A stretch of 64,000 nt of DNA from contig DAOOQQ010000009.1 in NCBI GenBank assembly GCA_035388825.1, forward strand, positions 1-64,000. The letters run 5' to 3'. Below the pieces are notes generated by a model. That model worked only from the letters and a program-made list of their open reading frames with translations. It was not told the origin of the DNA and did no database searches. The DNA comes from MWAR01 sp035388825 (GTDB lineage: Bacteria; Muiribacteriota; Ozemobacteria; Ozemobacterales; Ozemobacteraceae). A program made the translations under genes and the position numbers. Below are positions 1-9,500 of this stretch, piece after piece (within the stretch, counting starts at the first letter, position 1; the number at the start of each line of letters is the position of its first letter).

Positions 1-100
1 CTGACCGGCTTCCTTCCAGGGCCTGGAAGGACTCGATATTCGGGGGGATCTGCGCTACCCTGAGAAAAAGCCCCATTCCGACACCGAGAGGATCGCAAGG

Positions 101-1096
101 ATGAAATCGACGTTCCGACACGCCCGGGAGATGATGCTGGCGGTTTGCGGGCTGTTGTTCGTGCTGCTCGTGGTGCCGGCCGCGGCGCAGGTCGCTTCGG
201 TGCCGGTGACGTTCCAGGTCAACGACGCCGTCATCAAAGGGAAGATGCTGCCCGATGTCTCGATCGGCATCGGCCTTTCCGAGACGGGTGAGCTGCTCGC
301 CCAGGGGAAAACGGGGCCGGACGGGCGGTTCACGACCGAACTTCAGCCGGGCCGCTACTACGCCAGCTTCGGGAGGCGCGGCTACATCCCGCTCGCGAAC
401 ACCGTCGTCGAGGTGGCGGCCGGGCGGGAAAACCTCGTCACCGTCACGCTGTCGATGATGATGGAGGCGGTCGGGCCGGGCGGGCCGCGCCGCGTTCAGA
501 TCGTGCTGAACTGGGGCTCCCGCGACGACCAGGTGCGGGATGCCGATTCCCATCTGCTCTGTTCGCGCGAGGGACGCCTCGATCACGTCTACTTCGGTTC
601 GAAGAACCAGGATCTCGGCGAGCACACGGCCTCGCTCGATGTCGACGACACCGACGGCGGCGGCCCCGAGACGATCACCCTCCAGGAGCCGCTTCCGGGC
701 AGCTACACCTACTGGGTGCACAATTACAGCGGGCTTCCCGCCCGGCTCGACGAGTCGGACGTCGTCGTCCGGGTGATGATCGACAACGCCGTGGCCGGGG
801 AATACCGCATCGCGTCCGCAACGCCGTCGCGCATCTGGCGGCCGTTCCGGCTGATCCGGGTCGACACTGCCGGAAACCCCGCCATCGAGCCGTTCACCCC
901 CGACGAACTGGCGAGCCGCGCCGATCTGTTGCGGCCCGATGAGAACGAGGCCACCGACCTGGACCTCGGCGTGTTCGGCGTCATCCTGCTCATCGCCGGC
1001 CTGATCCTGCAGTTGGCGGTGCTGTATGGCATGGCCCGCATCTTCCGCCGCATCTGGCGCGTCATCACGACCGGCGGGAACCCCGACTCCGTCTGA
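101..1096 (+). CDS. Secreted/membrane-anchored protein with YfaP-like (DUF2135) domain
   Basis: The 331-residue product has a Sec signal (hydrophobic stretch about residues 10-29 ending AAAQ). A carboxypeptidase-regulatory-like beta domain follows (about 35-115; GRYYASFGRRGY). Residues about 130-240 resemble the YfaP/DUF2135 family: LNWGSRDD, then DADSHL, then LDVDDTDGGGPETIT and YWVHNYSG. A transmembrane helix near 290-312 and a short basic tail suggest C-terminal membrane anchoring with the beta domains outside the cytoplasm. AGAGGA lies 9 bases before the ATG and supports this start. Three bases separate it from the next gene, so the two are probably co-transcribed. The biochemical role is unknown. 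Confidence 0.75.
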   Translation: MKSTFRHAREMMLAVCGLLFVLLVVPAAAQVASVPVTFQVNDAVIKGKMLPDVSIGIGLSETGELLAQGKTGPDGRFTTELQPGRYYASFGRRGYIPLANTVVEVAAGRENLVTVTLSMMMEAVGPGGPRRVQIVLNWGSRDDQVRDADSHLLCSREGRLDHVYFGSKNQDLGEHTASLDVDDTDGGGPETITLQEPLPGSYTYWVHNYSGLPARLDESDVVVRVMIDNAVAGEYRIASATPSRIWRPFRLIRVDTAGNPAIEPFTPDELASRADLLRPDENEATDLDLGVFGVILLIAGLILQLAVLYGMARIFRRIWRVITTGGNPDSV

Positions 1097-1099
1097 CGC

Positions 1100-2884
1100 A
1101 TGGCGGGCAGGCACGCGATAACCGTTCGGAGATTCCCGTGGCTCGGCATCCTCGGGCTGGCCGCTCTTCTGGCCTTTCCGGGAATGGCCCGCGCGGCTCC
1201 CGGTTCCCCCCTTCCTGCGCCTTCACCGATTTTTTGCGCCGGCGAGCTTGCGATCCTGAAAACCCGGCCGGCGGCGGTTCTGGGAGCGTGGATCACCGTT
1301 CCGGGAGTTGCCGAGCCGCTTCTCGTCACGGTCATCCCGATCCCTGAGCGCGAGGCATTCTCGGCCTGCCTGTATCTTCCGCTCGAAGGCGAACCGGCCC
1401 TCTCGCAAGCCATCCATGCCCGTCTGCCGCAACCGTTCCGCGGATACACGGCGGGCGGCGGCCTGTTCTACGAGCGTGGTTTCTGCCGCACCGGCCGGCT
1501 TCGCGACGAGGATTCCGGTCTCGAGATCGCCTTCACGCATGTACCGCACGAGGTGGCCGGCCGCGACAACCCGGCGTTTGCCGGCGATATCGGCCTGCTG
1601 CAGCTCGAAGCATCGATGACGACCCTGCTGACGGCGCCAGACGCCCTGCTTCGCCCGGCTTTCAACCGCCCCGTGCAGGCGTGCGCCGCCCCCGCGGGGG
1701 AGCTGTACCCGCTGATGGATACGCACTTCGGCGTCCCCCATCGGCTCGTGGCGGACGGGTTCGCCGCACCGGTCGAGGCCTGTCTTCTCCCGCCGGTTCA
1801 CAAGCTGTCGGCGAACAAGCATCTCGGCACCCGCGAGGAAAAGAGCGAAGCCGACCTGAGCGATCTGGCGGCGCTTCTGGCGTCCGATTCCGGCCTGCTC
1901 TCGCAGCGCGAACGGCTGCGGCGCCGACGGGTTCCGGATACCGTGAAGCTGAACTGGTCCCGCATCGACGACACCGATATCGGGTCGGGCCAGAACCAGT
2001 TCGTGTTCCTGGCGCTCGGCCCCGGCATCAACTACTTCGACGGCCCCTGGCGCCGCCGGGAGGTCGTCCTGCCCGGTCCGCGCGTGATCCTCGACCCGGC
2101 CGTGGTGAACCTCGCCGACGCGCAGATCTACCCCAGCTACAGCATCGACCCGCCCGATCGGGGAGAGGGTCGCCTCGCCGCCATCAACCGCTTTCAGACC
2201 GGCGCGAACACGGCCTGCAGGGAAGCGGTGCCGATGCCGGCCCGGCGCCGCGGCCGGGTGATCCGCGAGCTGGCCGGGGCCTTGTGCCGATACGGGCTGC
2301 TGAACGACGACCCCACGCTCGAAAAAGGGTTCACCTTCCTGGGAAGCGCATTCCAAGGCAACATCATCAACAACGAGATCCGCCTTCGCGACGCCCTCTC
2401 TCTCCGGGAATGGGCGATCGGTGTGATCGTGCCACCCGGAACCGCCGATCGCGCGCGCCATCTTCTGGCCGACATCGGGTTCTCCCCGGAGAACGGCCCC
2501 GGGGGGATCCCCCTCCCCGACTTCGTGATCGAAGCCCCATTTGCGACCGATGAAGGGTTCCGGATGGCCTATCTCGAGTTCGTCCTGTGCCGATCGAATA
2601 CGGTTCTGGCCCGCCTCGTCCGGCTCCTCCGCCCTTCCGGGGCATCGGGAAGCGGCATCAGACCCGGCTATCTCCCCACCCTGAAGGCGATCGACCGGCT
2701 GATCCGGCGGGAGGGTCTCGCCTTTCTTCTCCAGCCCCGGGCGTTCGACGCCGCACGCCGGTGGGGTGTCTGGCGCCGCGCTTGGAGCGCCTGGCGGACT
2801 GCTGCTCTGAATGGGGCACCGGAGGCTGAACGGCGGAGACTCCGGTGCCGTGCCGACATGCTGTATCGGACGCTGTCCGAGTGA
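1100..2884 (+). CDS. Secreted protein of unknown function
   Basis: The 594-residue protein starts with a basic segment and a hydrophobic signal core (about residues 12-32, ending MARAAPG), so it is probably exported. I recognise no domain in the remainder. It contains several cysteines, a region that looks like an assembled metabolite- or peptidoglycan-related beta fold (INYFDGPWRRREVV near 310), and an Arg-rich C-terminus. It begins three bases after the YfaP-like gene, and the pair may form one extracytoplasmic complex. A long open frame on the opposite strand is a codon-bias shadow. Confidence 0.65.
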   Translation: MAGRHAITVRRFPWLGILGLAALLAFPGMARAAPGSPLPAPSPIFCAGELAILKTRPAAVLGAWITVPGVAEPLLVTVIPIPEREAFSACLYLPLEGEPALSQAIHARLPQPFRGYTAGGGLFYERGFCRTGRLRDEDSGLEIAFTHVPHEVAGRDNPAFAGDIGLLQLEASMTTLLTAPDALLRPAFNRPVQACAAPAGELYPLMDTHFGVPHRLVADGFAAPVEACLLPPVHKLSANKHLGTREEKSEADLSDLAALLASDSGLLSQRERLRRRRVPDTVKLNWSRIDDTDIGSGQNQFVFLALGPGINYFDGPWRRREVVLPGPRVILDPAVVNLADAQIYPSYSIDPPDRGEGRLAAINRFQTGANTACREAVPMPARRRGRVIRELAGALCRYGLLNDDPTLEKGFTFLGSAFQGNIINNEIRLRDALSLREWAIGVIVPPGTADRARHLLADIGFSPENGPGGIPLPDFVIEAPFATDEGFRMAYLEFVLCRSNTVLARLVRLLRPSGASGSGIRPGYLPTLKAIDRLIRREGLAFLLQPRAFDAARRWGVWRRAWSAWRTAALNGAPEAERRRLRCRADMLYRTLSE

Positions 2885-2926
2885 TGATAGAGAGAAATAT
2901 TGAATGAGCCGGGAGGAAAAGACGTG

Positions 2927-3697
2927 ATGCTGCGAACGGATGACTACCGCCTGATCTACCAGGGCGAGATCTACGATGCGATCAACCGGTTCACGTTCGA
3001 TTTCGAGTTCTATAAAAAGTGGTGCGGCCATATGCCCGGCCCGGTTCTCGAACTCTGCTCGGGCACCGGCCGCCTGACGATCCCACTGAAAAAGGCCGGA
3101 TTGGACATCATGGGCCTGGACCTGTCCCCTTCGATGCTCGCGATGGCCCGCGCCAAAGCGGCGGCCGAGCGGCTCGACCTGACGTTCATCCAGGGCGACA
3201 TGCGCCGGTTCGATCTGGACAAAAAATTCTCGACGATATTCATCCCCTTCAACTCCCTGCAGGATATCGCCTCGGTCGCGGATGTCGAGGCGACGCTGTC
3301 GCGGGTCAGGAAACACCTCGAGCCCGGCGGCCTGTTCCTGTTCGACGTGTTCAATCCCAGCATCCACCTGATGGTGGACCGGGAGCGGGAGTTCACGGAC
3401 CCCTACCATTTCACGACGGCCGACGGGAAGCGGATCTCGGTGCGGGAAAAGTGCGGGTACGATGCGGCGACACAGATCAACCGGGTGAAATGGTTTTTCA
3501 ACATCGAGGGCCGGGAGAGCCTCGAGGAATTCAATATACGGTGCTATTTTCCATTCGAGCTCGAACTGCTGTTGAAATACAACGGCTTCGAGATCCTGCA
3601 CAAGTTCGGCTCGTTCGAAGAGAAACCCTTCGTCTCCGCCTCGACGAAGCAGATCTTCGTCTGCCGTCAGACCCCTGGGCCGGACTCGCCTCGGTGA
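2927..3697 (+). CDS. Class I SAM-dependent methyltransferase
   Basis: The 256-residue product is a Rossmann-fold methyltransferase. Motif I is LELCSGTGRL (about residues 41-50). It is followed by GLDLSPSML, the acidic SAM-ribose strand, then FIQGDMRRFDL and IFIPFNSLQDI, and LEPGGLFLFDVFNP after motif III. The substrate cannot be told; the family includes small-molecule and tRNA-modifying enzymes. I place the start at the second in-frame ATG because GGGAGG lies about ten bases upstream. An ATG 27 bases earlier (2900) has only a weak site. The gene converges on the SH3/TPR gene across a long inverted repeat. Confidence 0.85.
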   Translation: MLRTDDYRLIYQGEIYDAINRFTFDFEFYKKWCGHMPGPVLELCSGTGRLTIPLKKAGLDIMGLDLSPSMLAMARAKAAAERLDLTFIQGDMRRFDLDKKFSTIFIPFNSLQDIASVADVEATLSRVRKHLEPGGLFLFDVFNPSIHLMVDREREFTDPYHFTTADGKRISVREKCGYDAATQINRVKWFFNIEGRESLEEFNIRCYFPFELELLLKYNGFEILHKFGSFEEKPFVSASTKQIFVCRQTPGPDSPR

Positions 3698-3807
3698 ACT
3701 GAAAGACGGCTCACCCCAGAATACCAAGGCTCGAACGTGGGACGAACCAGGGAGATATTCCGGAGAAACAACAGATGAATTTCGGACCAGGAAGACGAGG
3801 AACAAAC

Positions 3808-3899
3808 TCATCACGGAGAGCACGAAGAACACAGAGAATTCACGGAGAAAGTTCCGATTCTCTGTGAATTCTCTGTGTCCGCTGTGTTCTCTGTGATGA
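3808..3899. repeat. Long inverted repeat of CACAGAG/CACGGAG type
   Basis: Two 42-base arms (3808-3849 and 3858-3899) are reverse complements with only a few mismatches, around an 8-base centre. Each arm is built from repeats like CACAGAGAA and CACGGAGAA. It lies between the 3' ends of two convergent genes. Short dispersed repeats of this type are known from many unrelated bacterial genomes. As RNA it would form one long hairpin, which could stop or protect transcripts from both sides; no U-tract follows. Confidence 0.85.
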
Positions 3900-3938
3900 A
3901 GCGGTTTTTCGGGGTGTTTATGAAGGCTCGAGGGCGCT

Positions 3939-5324
3939 TCAGCTTTCGGGGTCGAGGAGGCGCTGGCGCTCGTATTCGAGGCGGGTCAGGGTCTCTTTCG
4001 CGCGGACCAGCTTGAACTGCATGTTCTCGTAGGCCTCGCTCTCGGCCGCGGTAGCCTGGCGGAAATACGGGTAACTGCGGAGCGGCGCGCCCTTGTCGTT
4101 CGGTGCGTCGCTGATTTTCGCATCCTTGCCCCGGACGACGAAGCCGTCGAAGCTCGTGCCCGGTTCGCCGCCGGCGATGCGGGCGTTGAGGAACACATGT
4201 TCGTCGGTCGAGAGCTTCAGCTCGTAGAGAGTCGATTTGAGGCGGGCGACGATCGTTCCGGTCAGGGAGGAGACGTTCGAGAGGCGGATCTTCTCCTCGA
4301 TGCGGGCCGCCTCCTGCTGGGCCTTGGCCAGCTCGCCGTGCAGACTTTCGAGGCGGGTCATGCGGGCGAGGGTGCGCCGGGCCTCGGCGAACGAGGGGTT
4401 CGCGTCGACGGCCTGCTCGAGCAGCTTGCGGGCCTCGGCGAGCCTGCCCTTGAACTGCAAGACCTGGTTCAGGCCGAGATACGCGGCCTCCTGGTCGAGC
4501 CGGTGGCGCAGGATCTCGCGGAACGAGCGCTCGGCCTTGTCGTAATCCTTCAGTTTGATGAATGCGTATCCCATGCGTAGATACGGTTGCGGATCATCGG
4601 GGGCGAGTCGGTAGGCTTTCAGATACTCTTCGAGCGCCTCGGTCGGCTGATCGGCGACCAGCAGGGCGTCGCCCTTGCCCAGGATCGCCCAGCCGAGACC
4701 GGGAACGCGCGCCAGCAGGCCTTCGTAGACCTTCACGGCTTTTTCCGGCTCGGCGAGCTGGAGATAGAGGGTGCCGAGGAGCTTGTGGGCCTCGAGCAGC
4801 GCCCCGTCCGACGGGCCGCGATGGAGGACGATGGCTTTCTCGAGCAGGCCGGCGGCGTCGGCCGGCTGCTTGAGCTCACGATACGCGCTTCCGAGGAGGA
4901 ACAGGTCGTTGAACTGGATGGCCGGCTCGTTGGCCCACGGCTGGAGCAGCCGGACCACTTCGCCCCAGTTTTTCTGGCAGAAGGCGACCATCGCCTCGCG
5001 CCGGGCCGAGTCGAGGCCGGCCGAAGCCGCCGGCCTTGGGGCCGCCGATCGGGAGGCTCCGGGAAGGGCGAGCCGGGAGTGATGGATATATCCCATCTCG
5101 TCCTCGACCGTGACCCGGTACCAGACGCCCGAGATCTTCTCGAGCACCTCGACCGACGTCCCGGTCGGCAGTGTCCGGATGATGTCGCTCTTCAGGCTCG
5201 GCGCCACCCGGAAATGTGCATCCCCGGACCGCACTCGGGCCATCGAAGCGGCTTCCGCGCCCGACATCCCGGCCGAAAGCAGCCACACCCCAGCCATCAC
5301 TGAAACCAGCGTTTTCCTCATCAT
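3939..5324 (-). CDS. Exported SH3-domain and TPR-repeat protein
   Basis: The 461-residue product has a Sec signal (about 1-25, ending GAEAAS) and a bacterial SH3 domain (about 28-88; HFRVAPSLKSDIIRTLPTGT, WYRVTVEDEMGYIHHSRL). It then has a TPR superhelix from about 115 to 330 with repeated A/Y/A spacing. A charged coiled coil follows (LAKAQQEAARIEEKIRL), and the C-terminus is a globular tail. SH3 domains of this type often bind cell-wall peptides, and TPRs bind proteins, so an envelope scaffold role is likely; that is inference. Tandem ATG codons mark the start. The next gene on this strand ends about 120 bases upstream. Confidence 0.8.
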   Translation of the reverse strand: MMRKTLVSVMAGVWLLSAGMSGAEAASMARVRSGDAHFRVAPSLKSDIIRTLPTGTSVEVLEKISGVWYRVTVEDEMGYIHHSRLALPGASRSAAPRPAASAGLDSARREAMVAFCQKNWGEVVRLLQPWANEPAIQFNDLFLLGSAYRELKQPADAAGLLEKAIVLHRGPSDGALLEAHKLLGTLYLQLAEPEKAVKVYEGLLARVPGLGWAILGKGDALLVADQPTEALEEYLKAYRLAPDDPQPYLRMGYAFIKLKDYDKAERSFREILRHRLDQEAAYLGLNQVLQFKGRLAEARKLLEQAVDANPSFAEARRTLARMTRLESLHGELAKAQQEAARIEEKIRLSNVSSLTGTIVARLKSTLYELKLSTDEHVFLNARIAGGEPGTSFDGFVVRGKDAKISDAPNDKGAPLRSYPYFRQATAAESEAYENMQFKLVRAKETLTRLEYERQRLLDPES

Positions 5325-5441
5325 ATGCCACTCACCCTATCGGCAACCTTCTGGAATTCATGAACGAGAAAGTGTCGAAATGGGACGAGACGGCATTCGG
5401 CTCATACATGATATCTATGACAAGCCGACGGTCATCGGCGA

Positions 5442-6565
5442 TCATGGATGGCATAGGTAGATATAATTGCCACTGGCGCCATTCCCAAGCATGTAATAGG
5501 AAGTGCCGTAGCCGGTAGTCCAGATGCCTGAGTTGCCCGTTGGAGAACTGCCGACATAGGTTGCCCAGCCTGCACTCATTTTCCCTACTGCCACAGCCGC
5601 AATTCTCGAGATCCCGGGGATTCTGACGGGAGTCGCCTGGGTTGTTGTGTTGTTCAGACCGAGTACGTCGTATGTGGTGTTGTATCCCCAGCCAAATACA
5701 TTGCCCTGTGAGTCTATGGCAAAGCTATTTCCTTGGCTATTGGCCATCTGGCCGGCAAAGATCTTCTGGATGTCGACAAGCGGTGTCGTGCCGATGACTA
5801 CTTCGATGGGGGTGCTGCCGCGCGCAGCCGCTCCATCGTGACCGCAATAATAGACCTTGCCGTTTTCCAACAGGAAGAGCGAGTGGTTGGCGCCTGCCGC
5901 AATGGCTTTCACATTGCTGAGAGACTGGATCTGGACTGGGGCATATTTTGTCGTCGTATCCCCATGGCCGAGTTGCCCCTGGCCGTTATATCCCCATGAC
6001 CAGACGGTGCCGTCGTTTTTCAGAGCGAGGCTGAAGCCAGGTGTCGTATAGCCGCCGGCGGCTATAGCTTTCACGTTTGACAAGCCGGCAACTTGAACCG
6101 GTGTGTTCCTATTAGTGGTGGTGCCGTCACCCAACTGACCATACGCGTTGTAACCGAAAGCCCTGACGGTTCCGTCTTGGTGTAATGCAAGCGTGTGGTG
6201 ATAAGAGCAGGAGATCGCAGTGATGACACCGTTGAGACCGCTTGGTGATGCTCCTGGAGTTGAATAATTTGATCCAGAACCACCATTTCCGAATTCTCCA
6301 TATTGTGAATATCCAACGCAACGGATTGTCTTGTCGCTTCCGAGAGCAAGAACTCCTGCGTATGTGCAAGCGACATCCGTGACGTTTTGCCAATTGGCAT
6401 GAAGGACTTGAGTCGGCTGAGTATACGAAAAGTTGTCACCGAGATAATAGTTCGAAGGATTGGACCCCCACACCCAGACCTGACCACTTTCGCTCAAAGC
6501 TGCGGTTCCATAGTATCCAGTGGCGTCGACATCGATGAATCGTTGATTAAGATCGGGTTTGTGCG
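5442..6565 (-). other. RCC1-like segment of giant gene with lower GC
   Basis: This segment encodes about 370 C-terminal residues with RCC1-type motifs: WGYNGQGQLGHGDTTT, FGYNAYGQLGDGTTTN and GWGYNTTYDVLGL. Its codon choice uses many A/T-ending codons, in contrast with the GC-rich repeats beside it. The change falls close to the domain boundary, as expected if the propeller came from another source. RCC1-like propellers in bacterial surface proteins are probably binding modules. Confidence 0.7.
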
Positions 6566-9500
6566 AGTTGGCCAATGTAAACGATGCGGGGCAATAAACC
6601 GTATCGCTCATCTGCTCGCCATCGGTACAACGGATGCGAATTCGGGCATTGCTTCCAGGACTGTTGCCGGCGAAATCCCGATAGGATTCCCAGGTTGCTG
6701 TGCCGATGGCAGATACTCCCACCATGTTCTCGGCGACGGTTATTGGCTGCCATGATAACCCGTTGTTGGCCGTATAATCGATGAATGCCGTGAAGCTTCC
6801 GGTCGATGACGGATCGGTTATTGTGAAGGCTATGGTGATATTGTTGTTGTAATTCGTGACTCCGCGGGGATCCTGGCTATCACGCTTCGTGATCACAACG
6901 ACCGGCTTGTCGGCATTATTGACGGGGATGGGGGCCGACCGGGAGGCAAGACCGGCGATCGTGCCGTCCAGGGGTCTGAGTTCCAGAGAGACGGAGTAGT
7001 AGGTTGGGCCGGGAAGATCCGTCGTTGCGCTCCAGATCAGACTCTTGTTGCTGCCCGGAAGAACCCCCGTGCTCGAAGCCGAGTGCAGCCAGGTCGCGCC
7101 GCCGTCCGTCGTGTAGTAGAGGCCGATCGCACAGCCGGTCTCGCTCGAAGGATATGACAGGTCATACGTGACGTCGTAATTGTTGTCCCCGCGTTTCGTC
7201 GCTTTCACATTGCTTACGACAGGGGCCGTGTTGTCGACGGCGAAACTCGGGGAGGTGCCGGCATTTCCGTTCACGATGCCGTCATTGGGGGTGATGCGGA
7301 CTTTGACGGTGCCGCTCTGGCTCGTGATATCGGGATAATTTCTCCAGGTGATCTTCCGGGTGGTCCCGGGCAGGATGTTGGTCAGAACCCCGGTGAGATT
7401 CGTGGCCGGCTGCCAGGTCGCGCCGTTGTCGGTGGAAAAGGCCACGGCAATCGAACACTGCTGATTGTTGCCGTCGGCGAGATCGTAGGTGAAGGTGGCT
7501 GTTTTTGCTGCCAGGGTGACCGACACGTTGCTGACGGTCGGCGGTTCGTTCACGTTGTTCACGAGGAACACGCCGGACTCCGCTGAGGCGCCGGCTCCCG
7601 TTCCGTCGTTCGGCACGAGCCGCAGCCTGACGTCGTTGGAGAACGACACGCCGTCCGCCGCGGAGTTCCAGACGAGATTGATGCCGCTTCCCGGGGGAAC
7701 CGCGGTGACATTGCCGGTCACATTGCTCGTGGCCGTGAAGGCGCCGCCGTTGACCGAGTAGAACACGCCGATGTTGCAGGGATTGTCGTCGAGATCTTCC
7801 AGGGAATATTGGACGGAAACATTCCCGGAGGTGCCGGTCGTCGTGATGCTTCGGACCACCGGCAGCCGGTTGTTGGAGATCGCGAATGCGCTCGAAATGC
7901 CAGCCGTGCCGACCTGATACGGATCGCGCGGCGTGATGCGCGCTTTGACGTTCGCCACGTTGGCGGGGATGTTCAGCCGCGAGTTCCAGGTGAGCGTCTT
8001 ACCGGCGCCCGGCGTGACACCGGCCGTGGTGCCGGTGATGCCGGTGGCCGAAGCCCAGGTGGTGCCGCCGTCGATGGAGTAGTCGACCGACAGATCACAG
8101 GGATGCGTGTTGGCATCGGCGAGCGTGAATGTCAGTCCGATGTTCCCGGAAGAGCCGCTCGTCGTGACGCCGGTGACGACCGGGGCGACGTTGTTGTTCA
8201 CCGGGAACGGTCCCTGGACGCCCGCCGTTCCGTTGCCGTAGCCATCGTTGGCGACGATTCGGATGAAGACGTTGCTTTCATTTCCCGAGAAATCATCGCC
8301 CGAATTCCAGATGATGGATTTTCCGGTGCCGGCCGCGATATTGGTCGACACGCCGGTGAGGCTCGTCGTCTTGGTGTAGGAGATTCCTCCGTTCAGGGAG
8401 TAATGGACTTCGATCGAGCAGGCATTCTGCTCGGCATCGATGAGATCGTAGCCGATATTGATCGCCCCGGCGGTGCCGCCGATCGCGACGTTGGCGACGG
8501 TCGGGAGGGTGTTGTTGGTGAGGGCGAAGGAGTTGGAGAGGCCGGCGGTGCCGGAGCCGAGGCCGTCATTGGGCTCGACCTTGACGCGGATGTTGCCGGT
8601 GTTGCCGTTGTAGTCGGCCAGGGAGTTCCAGACGATGCTGCGGGCCCCGGGGGTGAGGCCGGTGATGCCGCTGCCGCCGCCCAGGTTCGAGGTGCGCAGG
8701 AAGCTGGTGCCACCGTCGATCGAGTAGTAGACCGCGATGCTGCACGGATTGCTCTGGGCATCGGCGAGCGTGTAGGTGATCGTGACGTTCGAGCCCGCGA
8801 CCGCGGTGCCCACGCCAGAGACGGTCGGGGCCGTGTTGTTCGTGACCGCGAAGAGGGCAGATTCGCCGGCCGTGCCGTTCCCGGTGCCGTCGTTCGGCAC
8901 CACCTTCACCTTCACCTGGCTCGAGGCGCCCGGAACGTTCGCGCCGGAGTGCCAGGTGACGTTCTTCACGTCGACCCCGGGAGTGAGGCCCGAGAGGGCG
9001 CCGGTCAGGCTGGCCGTCTGGGTATACGACGAGCCGCCGTCGGTCGAGTAGTAGACCTGGATCGAGCAGAAGTTCGCGTTGGGGTCGGCCACCTTGAAGC
9101 CGATCACGACGTCGCCGCCCGTGCCGGTCGTGGTCACGTCGGAAACGACGGGTAGACCGTTGTTGTTGACGGCGAAGGCCGCCGAGTCGGCCACGGGGCC
9201 GGAAGCGACCCCGTCATTGGCCTGGATCCGGACACGGACGTTGGAAATATTGTTGTTGATATTTGAAGCCGAATTCCAGATGACCGACTTGTTCGTTCCG
9301 GGAGCGATGCTCGTCGTCTGGCCCAGCAGGCTCGTCGCCGGCAGATACGTGACCCCGTTGTCGGTCGAGTAGCGGACGGAGATCGATGCCGGGTTCCCGT
9401 TGCCGTCGCTCAGATCGTAGGTCAGGGTGATGTCGCCGGCGTTGCCGGTCGTGCGCAGGTTGCTCACCACCGGAGCCTGGTTGTTGCTGACGGAGAAGAT

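Noticed and set aside
1223..3832. Long open frame on the minus strand (about 870 codons)
   Set aside because: It is antisense to the secreted protein and methyltransferase genes and runs through intergenic sequence; no domain is seen.
5424..5439. GCCGA/TCGGC hairpin just after the giant gene's stop as a terminator
   Set aside because: The stem is only five pairs and no U-tract follows.
7809..9155. Plus-strand frame of 448 codons and many frames of about 80 codons at 321-base spacing
   Set aside because: These are antisense images of the repeat units of the giant lipoprotein gene; their regular spacing simply copies the repeat period.
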